Of a stretch of DNA of 32,660 bases, positions 1 to 6,876 are shown one piece after another. Source of the DNA: Pseudonocardia sp. (GTDB lineage: Bacteria; Actinomycetota; Actinomycetes; Mycobacteriales; Pseudonocardiaceae); assembly GCF_025965585.1 (NCBI RefSeq), contig NZ_JAOPWR010000325.1, positions 1 to 32,660 on the forward strand. Direction: 5' to 3'. The first letter of the stretch is position 1. The number at the start of each line of letters is the position of its first letter. Both the position numbers and the translations under genes were made by a program. Under the pieces are notes generated by a model. That model ran no database searches. It was not told the origin of the DNA and was given only the letters and a program-made list of their open reading frames with translations.

Positions 1-2744
1 TCGCCGGGAGCGCAGGCTCCCGTGGGCGCACCGACTCCCGCCAGCTCGTCTACGACTTCGTGGACGGCAGCCGCGAGCAGGTCGACCTGCTCGGCGGCAA
101 GGGCGCCAACCTCGCCGAGATGACGAAGCTCGGGCTGCCGGTGCCGCCCGGGTTCACCGTCACCACCGAGGCCTGCCGCTTCTACCTGGAGCGCGGCGAG
201 GAGCCGCAGTCGCTGCGCGTGCAGGTGACGATGGCGCTGCGCCGGCTCGAGGACCAGCTCGGCAGGCGCCTGGGCGACGTCCAGGACCCACTGCTGGTGT
301 CGGTCCGGTCGGGCGCCAAGTTCTCGATGCCGGGGATGATGGAGACCGTCCTCAACGTCGGGCTCAACGACTACTCGGTGAAGGGGCTCGCCGAGGCCGC
401 CGACAACGAGCGGTTCGCGTGGGACTCCTACCGGCGGCTGGTGCAGATGTTCGGACGCACCGTGCTGGGCATCCCCGGCGAGCTGTTCGAGGCCGAGCTC
501 GACGCGGCGAAGAGGCGGGCGGGCGCGGCCGCCGACGTCGACCTGACGGCCGGTGACCTGCGCGAGCTCGTCGAGACGTTCAAGCACATCGCCGCCGACC
601 ACACCGGGCGCGACTTCCCGCAGGACCCGCGCGAGCAGCTGGACATGGCGATGCGGGCGGTCTTCGAGTCGTGGAACACCGACCGCGCGCGGCTCTACCG
701 CCGCCGCGAGCGCATCCCGCAGGACCTGGGCACGGCGGTCAACGTGTGCGCGATGGTGTTCGGCAACCTCGGCGACACCTCCGGCACCGGCGTCTGCTTC
801 ACCCGCGACCCGGCCAGCGGCAAGCTCGGCGTCTACGGCGACTATCTCGTCAACGCCCAGGGCGAGGACGTCGTGGCCGGCATCCGCAACACCCTCACGC
901 TGGAGGACTTCGCCCAGCTCGACCCCGCTTCGCACGCCGAGCTCACGAAGATCATGCGCAGGTTGGAGACCCACTACCGCGACCTCTGCGACATCGAGTT
1001 CACCGTGGAGCGCGGCAAGCTGTGGATGCTGCAGACCCGGGTGGGCAAGCGGACGCCCGCCGCCGCGTTCCGGATCGCCACCCAGCTCGTGGACGAGCAC
1101 CTCATCACCGACGACGAGGCCCTGACCCGGGTCACCGGCCAGCAGCTCGCGCAGCTGATGTTCCCGCAGTTCGACGCGGACGCCCCGCGCGAGCTGCTCA
1201 CGAAGGGCATGGCCGCCTCGCCCGGAGCGGCGGTCGGGAAGGTCGTCTTCGACTCCGACACGGCCGTCGCGTGGGCCGCGCGCGGCGAGGACGTCCTGCT
1301 CTGCCGCCGTGAGACCACGCCCGACGACCTGGCCGGCATGGTCGCCGCGGCCGGGGTGCTGACGAGCCGGGGCGGCAAGACCTCGCACGCCGCCGTCGTG
1401 GCGCGGGGCATGGGCCGCACCTGCGTGTGCGGGGCCGAGGAGCTGGACGTCGACGCCGAGGCCCGCGAGGTGCGGGTCGGCGGGCGGGTGATCGCCGAGG
1501 GCGAGGTGCTGTCGATCGACGGCTCCACCGGCGAGGTGTTCGCCGGGGCGATGCCCGTCGTCGACTCGCTCGTGGTGACCTACCTGGAGAAGGGCCTCGA
1601 GGTGGCCCTGGCGAGTGCGGAACCCGAAGCCGCGGAGCTGGTCAGGGCCGTCCACCGCCTGCTGACCCACGCCGACCGCACCCGGCGGCTGCGGGTGCGC
1701 TCCAACGCCGACACGGCCGAGGACGCGGCCCGCGCCCGGGAGATGGGCGCCGAGGGCATCGGGCTGTGCCGCACCGAGCACATGTTCCTCGGCGACCGAC
1801 GGGTGCTCATCGAGCACCTGATCCTGGCCGAGACCGCCGGTGAGCGCGACGCCGCGCTGGACGCCCTGCTGCCGCTGCAGCGCGCCGACTTCGAGGACCT
1901 GCTGCGCGAGATGGACGGGCTGCCGGCCACGATCCGGCTGCTCGACCCGCCGCTGCACGAGTTCCTGCCCGACCGCACCGAGCTGGCCGTCCGGGTCGCC
2001 GTGGCCCGAGCCGGCGACGGCGCCGATCCCGCCGACGAGCGCCTGCTGGCGGCCGTGGAGCGGCTGCACGAGTCCAACCCGATGCTCGGGCTGCGCGGCG
2101 TCCGGCTGGGCCTCGTCGTGCCCGGCCTCTACGCCATGCAGGTGCGCGCGATCGTCGAGGCCGCCGCGGCGCGGGCACAGCAGGGCGGCACGCCGCAGGT
2201 GGAGATCATGGTGCCGCTGGTGGGCTCGGTGATGGAGCTGCACCTGATCCGCGACGAGATCGACGGGCTCATCGCCGAGATCCTCGCGAACGCCGGGGTG
2301 ACGCTCGACGTCCCGGTCGGCACGATGATCGAGCTCCCGCGGGCCGCGCTCACCGCCCACCGCATCGCCGAGGTCGCGGAGTTCTTCTCCTTCGGCACGA
2401 ACGACCTCACCCAGACCACCTGGGGGTTCTCCCGCGACGACGTGGAGGCCGCGATCTTCGCCGCCTACCTGGAGAAGGGCGTCTTCACGGTGTCGCCGTT
2501 CGAGTCGCTGGACCGCGACGGGGTGGGTGCGCTGGTCCGGACGGCCGCCGAGAACGGGCGGGCCGCCCGGCCCGGGCTCAAGCTCGGCATCTGCGGCGAG
2601 CACGGCGGGGACCCGGAGTCGGTGCACTTCTTCCACGACATCGGCCTGGACTACGTGTCGTGCTCGCCCTACCGCGTGCCGGTGGCCCGGCTGGAGGCCG
2701 GACGCGCCGCGCTCGCGTCGGAGAGCGGCGGCGACGGACTGTAG
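1..2744 (+). CDS. ppdK: Pyruvate, phosphate dikinase (5' end outside window)
   Basis: Interconverts pyruvate + ATP + Pi with PEP + AMP + PPi in the cytoplasm. The reading frame is open from base 3 and codons before the GTG at 60 already encode family-like sequence (RQLVYDF), so the true start lies left of the window. Numbering from that GTG, the order is an ATP-binding domain (about 1-340, with LLGGKGANLAEM near the start), a swivelling phosphohistidine domain (GGKTSHAAVVARG, His443) and a PEP/pyruvate barrel (about 510-885) with GTNDLTQTTWGFSRDD and the catalytic Cys845 in GICGEHGGDP. At 894+ aa it matches the usual 870-900. The family usually has GGMTSHAAV; here Lys replaces Met. No partner gene is visible. 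Identification is very secure; only the N-terminus is missing. Confidence 0.97.
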   Translation, partial: AGSAGSRGRTDSRQLVYDFVDGSREQVDLLGGKGANLAEMTKLGLPVPPGFTVTTEACRFYLERGEEPQSLRVQVTMALRRLEDQLGRRLGDVQDPLLVSVRSGAKFSMPGMMETVLNVGLNDYSVKGLAEAADNERFAWDSYRRLVQMFGRTVLGIPGELFEAELDAAKRRAGAAADVDLTAGDLRELVETFKHIAADHTGRDFPQDPREQLDMAMRAVFESWNTDRARLYRRRERIPQDLGTAVNVCAMVFGNLGDTSGTGVCFTRDPASGKLGVYGDYLVNAQGEDVVAGIRNTLTLEDFAQLDPASHAELTKIMRRLETHYRDLCDIEFTVERGKLWMLQTRVGKRTPAAAFRIATQLVDEHLITDDEALTRVTGQQLAQLMFPQFDADAPRELLTKGMAASPGAAVGKVVFDSDTAVAWAARGEDVLLCRRETTPDDLAGMVAAAGVLTSRGGKTSHAAVVARGMGRTCVCGAEELDVDAEAREVRVGGRVIAEGEVLSIDGSTGEVFAGAMPVVDSLVVTYLEKGLEVALASAEPEAAELVRAVHRLLTHADRTRRLRVRSNADTAEDAARAREMGAEGIGLCRTEHMFLGDRRVLIEHLILAETAGERDAALDALLPLQRADFEDLLREMDGLPATIRLLDPPLHEFLPDRTELAVRVAVARAGDGADPADERLLAAVERLHESNPMLGLRGVRLGLVVPGLYAMQVRAIVEAAAARAQQGGTPQVEIMVPLVGSVMELHLIRDEIDGLIAEILANAGVTLDVPVGTMIELPRAALTAHRIAEVAEFFSFGTNDLTQTTWGFSRDDVEAAIFAAYLEKGVFTVSPFESLDRDGVGALVRTAAENGRAARPGLKLGICGEHGGDPESVHFFHDIGLDYVSCSPYRVPVARLEAGRAALASESGGDGL

Positions 2745-2769
2745 GCCGGTCGCTCCACAGTGGATTCCG

Positions 2770-2862
2770 GTGACGAACGTCATCGGTGGCATCGGGCTGC
2801 TCATGTTCCTCGTGCTGGAGGGCACCCGCGGCCCCGACTCGCACGGCCAGGACCCGAAGATG
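2770..2862 (+). pseudogene. Remnant of a DUF805-like membrane protein C-terminus
   Basis: The codons here read VTNVIGGIGLLMFLVLEG followed by TRGPDSHGQDPK. This looks like the last membrane helix and the G-T-x-G-P-N-x-Y-G-x-D-P tail of DUF805 proteins. No upstream helices exist, because the preceding sequence is the 3' end of the dikinase gene, and the frame runs on to 3000 without family-like sequence. I infer a truncated gene relic. The match is short and comes from memory of the family pattern, so the call is tentative. The rest of 2745-3015 holds only the palindrome at 2981-2998. Confidence 0.4.
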
Positions 2863-2980
2863 TCCGCGCGTAGGTGGGCGCATCCGCTGTTCGAACGACC
2901 GCAGCGCTCATCTCGCGCGTGGCGCAAACGTGACGGCCTGAACCGGTATCACCGCGCGCTGGAGATCGTGCTCATCGATA

Positions 2981-2998
2981 ACGTCCCGTCCGGGACGT
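2981..2998. promoter_or_regulatory. Perfect inverted repeat upstream of small hypothetical gene
   Basis: ACGTCCC-GTCC-GGGACGT is a perfect 7-bp inverted repeat with a 4-base centre. It ends five bases before the GAGGAGG ribosome-binding site (3003-3009) of the gene at 3016. Its position suits an operator or a leader hairpin next to the ribosome-binding site. There is no T-tract, so a terminator is less likely. Confidence 0.4.
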
Positions 2999-3015
2999 GA
3001 CCGAGGAGGCGGGGG

Positions 3016-3321
3016 ATGACGACCCGACTGATACCGGGCCCCGCGGCGAACCGCGGGAACGCCGAACCGTTCGAGGCGCACGAGCAGTCCCGGGTGCGCG
3101 CGGCGGCCCACCACGCCCGCCGCGTGTTCCCGGGCGTCGTCGGTGAGCTCGCCCATCGCGAGCTCACCGCCTACGCCGACTTCGGGTTCCGCTGGGCGAG
3201 CGACGCCCTGATCCCGCGGCTCGCCGCGGAGATACTGGCCACCCCGACCCCTGTCACCGCCGAGGACAGGGATCGCTCCGGCTCGTTCGCCGCCGCGCCC
3301 CCACGGCGTAGGGCTCGGTGA
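3016..3321 (+). CDS. Small hypothetical actinobacterial protein
   Basis: 101 aa, starting at ATG with a clear GAGGAGG site 6 bp upstream. It is a soluble helical protein without signal peptide or cysteines; the central part (AAHHARRVFPGVVGELAHRE then LTAYADFGFRW) resembles small uncharacterised proteins that I associate with actinomycetes. Function unknown. Its last 20 or so codons are low-complexity Arg/Ala-rich and overlap the end of the broken multicopper oxidase on the other strand. The original C-terminus may therefore have ended near ILATPTP, and the present tail may be read-through into the decayed neighbour. The good ribosome-binding site argues it is still expressed. Confidence 0.5.
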   Translation: MTTRLIPGPAANRGNAEPFEAHEQSRVRAAAHHARRVFPGVVGELAHRELTAYADFGFRWASDALIPRLAAEILATPTPVTAEDRDRSGSFAAAPPRRRAR

Positions 3322-3560
3322 CGCCCTCGTACATCAGGTGAGCCACCAGGCCCTGCGACGCGTGCGGCAGGTCGTGGCAGTGGTCCATCCGGATGCCGGG
3401 GTTGTCGGCCACGAACGCGATGTCGCCGCTGGTGTTGACGATGTGCATCCGCACGACGTCGCCCTTCCGGACGACGAACATCGGGGCGTCCGGGAACAGG
3501 TGGCCGTTGGCCCGACGGGAGCCGGAACGGCTGCTCGGCCGCGGTCAGCCTGATGTCCAC
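3254..3560 (-). pseudogene. Broken multicopper oxidase, C-terminal fragment
   Basis: The minus strand encodes MFVVRKGDVVRMHIVNTSGD joined directly to IAFVADNPGIRMDHCHDLPH and ASQGLVAHLMYEGVTEP. This is the C-terminal cupredoxin domain of a multicopper oxidase with the HCHxxxH copper site kept. The HPxHLHGH copper loop, which should lie between SGD and ADNPG, is missing, so about 15-25 residues are deleted. Upstream, DIRLTAAEQPFR (3520-3560) is in another frame from ANGHLFPDAPMFVV, which indicates a frameshift near 3505-3520. The first two cupredoxin domains are absent. Further upstream a third frame reads TLIAIVVAA, possibly a relic of the N-terminal membrane segment. It cannot make an active laccase or cuprous oxidase. 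3561-3623 shows nothing else. Confidence 0.75.
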
Positions 3561-3623
3561 ATCGGGCGGCGACGACGATCGCGATCAGCGTGCGCCTGCG
3601 TCCCCTCCGCGTGTCATCGCCGG

Positions 3624-4097
3624 TCAGACCGCGGACGTCCGGTCGGACGACGGTTCCGCCGCCTCCCTCCGGTGGCGGCCGGTGTCCTTCAGCCGGGTGG
3701 CGGCGATGGCGGCCGCGAACAGAAGCAGGGCGTTGAGGCCGTGCAGCAGTCCGAGACCCGGCACGGCCGAGCTGACGATGCCGAGCGCCACCTGAACGAT
3801 GATCAGCCCCACGATGACCCCGGCCCACATGACGCCGCGTGGCACCTTCGCGAAGAACGAGACGACCAGCAGGATCAGCGCGAGCGCCGGGATCACCATC
3901 TCCCCGTTGATGCCGTGGATCGCGAACCCGATCACGCCGTCGAAACCGGCGCCCTCGCTCTCCATGGTGGCCTTGTCCAGCACCCCGCCGTCCTGGATCC
4001 AGCGACCCAGCCCGAAGAGGGCATAGGCGATCGTCGCAGCCTGGACGGCAACGCCGACCGCGATCAGGTAGGCCAGTACGCGATACGTCGTTCTCAT
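3624..4097 (-). CDS. Four-helix membrane protein (DUF6220-like)
   Basis: 157 aa from ATG at 4097, preceded by GGGGAGAG four bases upstream; the frame stays open further upstream but that part is not family-like. Four hydrophobic segments are visible: YLIAVGVAVQAATIAYALFG, MVIPALALILLVVSFFA, VMWAGVIVGLIIVQVALGI and LHGLNALLLFAAAIAA. Histidines occur in or near helices 2 and 4 (HGING, LLHGLNA), an arrangement seen in small haem-binding or cytochrome-like membrane proteins; this is inference only. I recognise the pattern as DUF6220, whose function is unknown. It is transcribed away from the hydrolase at 4269, with 171 bp between the starts. Confidence 0.7.
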   Translation of the reverse strand: MRTTYRVLAYLIAVGVAVQAATIAYALFGLGRWIQDGGVLDKATMESEGAGFDGVIGFAIHGINGEMVIPALALILLVVSFFAKVPRGVMWAGVIVGLIIVQVALGIVSSAVPGLGLLHGLNALLLFAAAIAATRLKDTGRHRREAAEPSSDRTSAV

Positions 4098-4268
4098 GTT
4101 CTCTCCCCTGTGACCCCGACCCGGTGTCCCCTCCAACGATGGGCCGGGGGCCGTCCAGATACAGAGCCGGCCGGAGCGCTGCGGCGGAGCTGCCCTCCCC
4201 GGGGGTGCCCCCACCACCCCCCGCCCAGCTCCTTGACCAGGCCCGCCGCGAGCGCCAGCATCCGCGCC

Positions 4269-5330
4269 ATGGACCTGCTACCCGGTGTGCGCTCCGCGTT
4301 CGTCGAGACCGACCGCATCCGGATGCACGTCCTGGTGTCCGGGCCGGTCGACGGCCCGCCGGTGGTCCTGGTGCACGGCAACCTCTCCACGGGGCGGTTC
4401 TTCGAGCACCTGATGCCCTCGATCGACCCGCGCCACCGGGTGATCGCGCCGGACATGCGTTGCTTCGGCGACAGCGAGCCCGCGCCCCTGGACGCCACGC
4501 GGGGGCTCGCCGACTGGTCCGACGACGTCCACGCCCTGCTGCGCGCGCTGCGCGTCGACGCCCCGCCCCACCTGGTCGGCTGGTCGACGGGGGGCGCCGC
4601 GATCGCGCGGTACGCGATGGACCGGCCGGTGGCGTCTCTGACGTTCGTCGATCCCGTGTCGCCCTACGGCTACGGCGGCACCCGCCCCGACGGCACGCCG
4701 TGCTTCCCCGACTTCGCGGGTACCGGGGGCGGCGGCGTCAACCCCGAGGTCGTGACCCGGCTGGCCGAGGGCGACGCGACCTCGGAGAGCCCGTTCTCCC
4801 CGCGCAGCGTCATGAACGCCTTCTACATGGCGCCGACGCACCGGGAGCCGCCGGAACGGGAGGACCTGCTGGTCGCCGAGATCCTCAAGACCGTCACGGG
4901 CGACGCGAACTACCCCGGCGACAGCATCACGTCGGAGAACTGGCCGGGCTTCGCCCCCGGCACGAGCGGGATCCTCAACGCGCTCTCGCCGAAGTACTGC
5001 AACTGGTCGGGCATCGTCGACATCGACCCGAAGCCCCCGGTGCTCTGGACGCACGGCGAGCACGACCTCGTGGTGGCCGACGGCTCGATGCTGGAGATGG
5101 GCACGCTCGGCGCGGCCGGCGCGATCCCGGGCTGGCCGGGTGCCGAGGTGTACCCGCCACAGCCCATGGTGAGCCAGATCCGCGACGTGCTCGGGCGGTA
5201 CGCGGCGGCCGGAGGCTCGGTACGCACCGAGACGTCCACCGGCTCCGGGCACGGCCCGATCCTCGACGCGGCCCAGAGATGGCTGGACGTGTTCACCGAG
5301 TTCCTCACCGCGGTCGGCCCGGAGGATTGA
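4269..5330 (+). CDS. Alpha/beta-fold hydrolase
   Basis: 353 aa cytoplasmic serine hydrolase. The oxyanion-hole strand VVLVHGNLSTG comes near residue 35, the nucleophile elbow GWSTGG places Ser106, the acid is likely the Asp of HGEHDLVVAD, and the catalytic His is in GSGHGPILDAA. An extended lid region (about 130-230) separates the core strands. No signal peptide. The ATG at 4269 fits the family N-terminus (MDLLPGVRSAFVETDRIRMH) but lacks a convincing ribosome-binding site. The substrate cannot be read from sequence; ester, lactone or C-C bond hydrolysis are all possible. The oxidoreductase at 5360 follows after 29 bp on the same strand, so the two are probably co-transcribed. Confidence 0.85.
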   Translation: MDLLPGVRSAFVETDRIRMHVLVSGPVDGPPVVLVHGNLSTGRFFEHLMPSIDPRHRVIAPDMRCFGDSEPAPLDATRGLADWSDDVHALLRALRVDAPPHLVGWSTGGAAIARYAMDRPVASLTFVDPVSPYGYGGTRPDGTPCFPDFAGTGGGGVNPEVVTRLAEGDATSESPFSPRSVMNAFYMAPTHREPPEREDLLVAEILKTVTGDANYPGDSITSENWPGFAPGTSGILNALSPKYCNWSGIVDIDPKPPVLWTHGEHDLVVADGSMLEMGTLGAAGAIPGWPGAEVYPPQPMVSQIRDVLGRYAAAGGSVRTETSTGSGHGPILDAAQRWLDVFTEFLTAVGPED

Positions 5331-5359
5331 CCCCACCCTCCGGTGGGTTCACCTCGCTC

Positions 5360-6268
5360 ATGCGCGCAGTCATCAGGGCCGGCGACCAGCCGGGACGGAT
5401 CGGCTTCGACGACGTCGACGAGCCGGTACCGGCGCCGGACGAAGCCGTGATCGCCGTCCGTGCGTTCTCGGTGAACCGCGGCGAGCTGTCGCTTCTGGAG
5501 ATCAGGCCCGACGGCTGGCGGCCGGGCCAGGACGTCGCCGGGGAGATCGTCGTGGCCGCAGCGGACGGCTCCGGACCTCCGGTGGGAGCGCGGGTGGTGG
5601 CCCGCGCCGACCAGGCCGGCTGGGCCGAGCGCGTCGCGGTGCCCACCGACCGGATCGCCGTGCTGCCCGACGCGGTGTCGTTCGAGCAGGCGGCCACGCT
5701 CCCGATCGCGGGCCTCACCGCCCTGCGGTCCCTGCGCATGGGCGGCCCACTGCTGGGCAACCGCGTGATGGTGACGGGTGCGGGCGGCGGCGTAGGCCGG
5801 TTCGCCGTCGAGCTGGCGGTCGACGCCGGGGCCCGGGTCACCGCCGTAGGCCACCCCGCCGACGAGCTCCGCGCCCTCGGGGCCGCGGAGGTCGTCCCCG
5901 AGGTCGAGGCTGTCGAGGCGGGCCTCGCGCTGGTGGTCGACGCGGTCGGGGGCCCGGTGCTGACCGCGTCGGTGAAGCGGTGCCGTCCCGGCGGCACCGT
6001 CGTGCTGGTCGGAGCGGTCACCCAGGAGCCGGCCACGCTGAGACTGTGGGACTTCGGCGGGCACGGGGTGTCGATCACGTCGTTCTTCTCCGCCATGACC
6101 GGTGCCCGTGACGACGAGGACCTCGGCACGCTCGTGGGCCTGATCGCCGAGGGCCGGCTGCACCCGCACATCAGTCACCTCGCCGACTGGTCCGAGCTCG
6201 CGGAGACGCTCGATCTGCTGCGCAACCGCAAGCTCGGCGGCGGCAAGGCCGTCCTGACGATCAGCTAG
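5360..6268 (+). CDS. Quinone-oxidoreductase-like MDR dehydrogenase
   Basis: 302 aa medium-chain dehydrogenase/reductase. Residues 1-115 form the GroES-like domain (PGQDVAGEIVV, VGARVVARADQAGWAE) and about 120-250 the Rossmann domain with the nucleotide motif VTGAGGGVGRFAVELA. The Cys and His ligands of zinc-dependent alcohol dehydrogenases are absent, so it belongs with the zinc-free NADPH:quinone or enoyl reductases. It probably reduces a quinone or an activated double bond with NADPH. The start ATG is chosen because it begins the conserved MRAVIRAG strand. It lies 29 bp behind the alpha/beta hydrolase in a likely two-gene operon that ends at the hairpins at 6271-6305. Confidence 0.88.
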   Translation: MRAVIRAGDQPGRIGFDDVDEPVPAPDEAVIAVRAFSVNRGELSLLEIRPDGWRPGQDVAGEIVVAAADGSGPPVGARVVARADQAGWAERVAVPTDRIAVLPDAVSFEQAATLPIAGLTALRSLRMGGPLLGNRVMVTGAGGGVGRFAVELAVDAGARVTAVGHPADELRALGAAEVVPEVEAVEAGLALVVDAVGGPVLTASVKRCRPGGTVVLVGAVTQEPATLRLWDFGGHGVSITSFFSAMTGARDDEDLGTLVGLIAEGRLHPHISHLADWSELAETLDLLRNRKLGGGKAVLTIS

Positions 6269-6270
6269 TC

Positions 6271-6305
6271 CGATCGCGTGATCGACCGTCGGAGCCCGGG
6301 CTCCG
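6271..6305 (+). terminator. Two adjacent hairpins after the MDR gene
   Basis: Two bases after the stop codon lies CGATC-GCGT-GATCG (6271-6284), followed by the perfect palindrome CGGAGCCCGGGCTCCG (6290-6305), which can fold as a 6-bp stem with a CCGG loop. There is no U-tract, as is common in high-GC actinomycetes. Position and symmetry suggest a transcription end for the 4269-6268 pair. 6306-6459 holds no gene I can support. Confidence 0.45.
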
Positions 6306-6459
6306 GCGGCGATGAAGAGGTCCGGGCACGCGCGGTCCGATGACCGGGTGCTGCTCGTCCACTCCGCCGCCCCGGGCACGTCCGGCGACCAGGTGCTCGA
6401 TCTGTCGCGCATCGTCGGACTACAGGAACTTCGTGCATCCGTTACGCTCTGGTGAACGT

Positions 6460-6483
6460 GTCGACGGCTGATGACTCGTCGAC
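6460..6483. promoter_or_regulatory. Inverted repeat upstream of the ArsR gene (possible operator)
   Basis: GTCGACG-N10-CGTCGAC is a perfect 7-bp inverted repeat, eight bases before the GGAGGGGG ribosome-binding site (6491-6498) of the ArsR-type gene. ArsR repressors commonly bind such interrupted palindromes in their own promoters, so autoregulation is the likely reading. It differs from the CAACGCG boxes in front of the amidase. Confidence 0.45.
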
Positions 6484-6507
6484 GCACTGTGGAGGGGGCG
6501 TTCGATC

Positions 6508-6876
6508 GTGGCTGCCGACCTGGCATTCGATGCGCTGGCGGATCCGGTCCGCCGCGAGATCCTCGCGGTGCTCGCTGCCCGCGAGGAGTGCAGCGCGGGT
6601 GAGCTGTCCGGGGCGATCCAGCGCGTCGGGCGCACCGCCGTGTCGAGCCACCTTCGCGTCCTGCGCACCGCGGGCCTCATCGCCGAACGCCGCACCGGCC
6701 GGTTCCGCTACTACTCGGTCGACCCCACCGGCCCCGCCCAGGACGTGATCCGCCTCCTGCAGGAGCTCTTCCAGGGCTCGCTGGAGGCCGCGAAGGTCGT
6801 CGCCGAGTCCGGAGCAGGGTCGACGGTAGGCGTGTCGCGCAACGTCGCCGACGCATCGGACATCAGAGCCATGTGA
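6508..6876 (+). CDS. ArsR-family winged-helix repressor of the nitrile operon (NhlD-like)
   Basis: 122 aa. It starts at GTG behind GGAGGGGG. An ArsR winged helix spans about residues 3-85: ALADPVRREILAVLA, the recognition region RTAVSSHLRVLRTAGLI, and the wing ERRTGRFRYYSVD. The usual metal-binding cysteines of the alpha-3 helix (CVC) are absent, so it is probably not a metal sensor. It sits directly before an amide-sensor-like gene and the nitrile hydratase operon. This parallels Rhodococcus rhodochrous J1, where NhlD (repressor) and NhlC (AmiC-like) control the low-molecular-mass nitrile hydratase. I infer the same role here. Its TGA overlaps the start of the next gene, so the two are translationally coupled. 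Confidence 0.85.
   Translation: MAADLAFDALADPVRREILAVLAAREECSAGELSGAIQRVGRTAVSSHLRVLRTAGLIAERRTGRFRYYSVDPTGPAQDVIRLLQELFQGSLEAAKVVAESGAGSTVGVSRNVADASDIRAM

Noticed and set aside
3393-4268. Plus-strand extension upstream of the alpha/beta hydrolase
   Set aside because: The frame is open, but it is antisense to the multicopper oxidase relic and the DUF6220-like gene and not hydrolase-like before the ATG at 4269.
4098-4268. Minus-strand peptide ARMLALAAGLVKELGGGWW between divergent genes
   Set aside because: It reads somewhat like protein, but has no ribosome-binding site, continues into low-complexity sequence and matches no family I know.
6306-6459. Possible short gene or relic with DDRVLLVHSAAPGTSGDQVL in one frame
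   Set aside because: No start with a ribosome-binding site and no family I recognise; too little to support a call.
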